A stretch of 14,087 nt of DNA, from NCBI GenBank assembly GCA_900546215.1, contig URCD01000062.1, positions 1-14,087 on the forward strand. The letters are read 5' to 3'. Below the pieces are notes generated by a model. The model searched no databases. It had not been told where the DNA came from and saw only the letters and a program-made list of their open reading frames with translations. Below are positions 14,030 to 14,087 of this stretch, piece by piece (position 1 is the first letter of the stretch; every line of letters begins with the position of its first letter). This DNA is from an uncultured Eubacteriales bacterium. GTDB lineage: Bacteria; Bacillota; Clostridia; Lachnospirales; Anaerotignaceae. The translations under genes and the position numbers were made by a program.

Positions 14030-14087
14030 TCAGTTGAGTGTAATTGTTGATGAATCTTCTGACCAATTTATGTCCTTTATTCCCAAT
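14030..14087 (-). CDS. C-terminus of a third stalk-domain protein (start beyond window)
   Basis: The last 58 bases, read on the minus strand, are open and end with TGA at 14032-14030. The 18 encoded residues, LGIKDINWSEDSSTITLN, match the final residues of the 807-aa protein (LGISKIDWNEASATVTLN) almost position for position, including the Leu-Asn end just before the stop. This is the last strand pair of a stalk domain, so a third paralogue lies immediately to the right. The other minus frame through this stretch lacks any such similarity. The stop is 49 bases from the next gene, in the same direction. Confidence 0.8.
   Translation of the reverse strand, partial: LGIKDINWSEDSSTITLN

Noticed and set aside
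1..14087. CRISPR arrays, tRNA or rRNA genes, insertion sequences, prophage or toxin-antitoxin genes
   Set aside because: Looked for on both strands; no spaced repeats, cloverleaf, transposase motifs or phage genes were seen.

Overview
The window (about 14.1 kb) reads as chromosomal DNA of a spore-forming, low-GC Firmicute of the class Clostridia. The evidence is the set of sporulation and germination genes (abrB type regulator, spmA, spmB, spoIIR, sleB, a gerA-gerB-gerC operon), strong AGGAGG-type ribosome binding sites, ATA-rich codon use and T-tailed intrinsic terminators. I cannot name genus or species.

Layout. 1-1170 (+): the 3' end of a D-Ala-D-Ala ligase gene followed at once by glutamate racemase (murI), both peptidoglycan precursor enzymes. 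1417-1737 (+): thioredoxin, converging through a shared bidirectional terminator on an AbrB-type regulator (1778-2041, -) that has a near-perfect vegetative promoter. 2215-5213 (+): spmA-spmB (spore maturation, overlapping ATGA), a lipoprotein with three Asp-rich calcium-binding-like loops, and the tRNA adenosine deaminase tadA. A second bidirectional terminator (5202-5227) separates these from the minus-strand block 5232-10128, transcribed gerA-gerB-gerC-spoIIR-sleB: three germinant receptor subunits, the forespore signal for sigma-E activation and a spore cortex lytic enzyme, tightly packed.

10129-10484 is a 356-bp control region. It carries an excellent extended -10 sigma-A promoter and a two-hairpin leader for a large secreted protein (10485-12908, 807 aa) ending in a copper amine oxidase N-terminal-like 'stalk' domain. 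This gene uses a visibly different, ATC/ATT-rich codon set, as expected for a very highly expressed protein. It converges on a shorter paralogue (13027-13980, -). Upstream of that, the last 58 bases encode the C-terminus of a third paralogue cut by the window edge. So the right end is a cluster of at least three stalk-domain surface proteins with no recognisable wall anchor.

Most genes are recognisable families. The less ordinary signals are the stalk-protein cluster with its third member, a 12-bp hairpin that buries the spoIIR ribosome binding site and lies over a possible forespore promoter, sleB without ypeB in a ger operon, the GC-hairpin leader of the 807-aa gene, and a possible pseudoknot RNA between murI and trxA.
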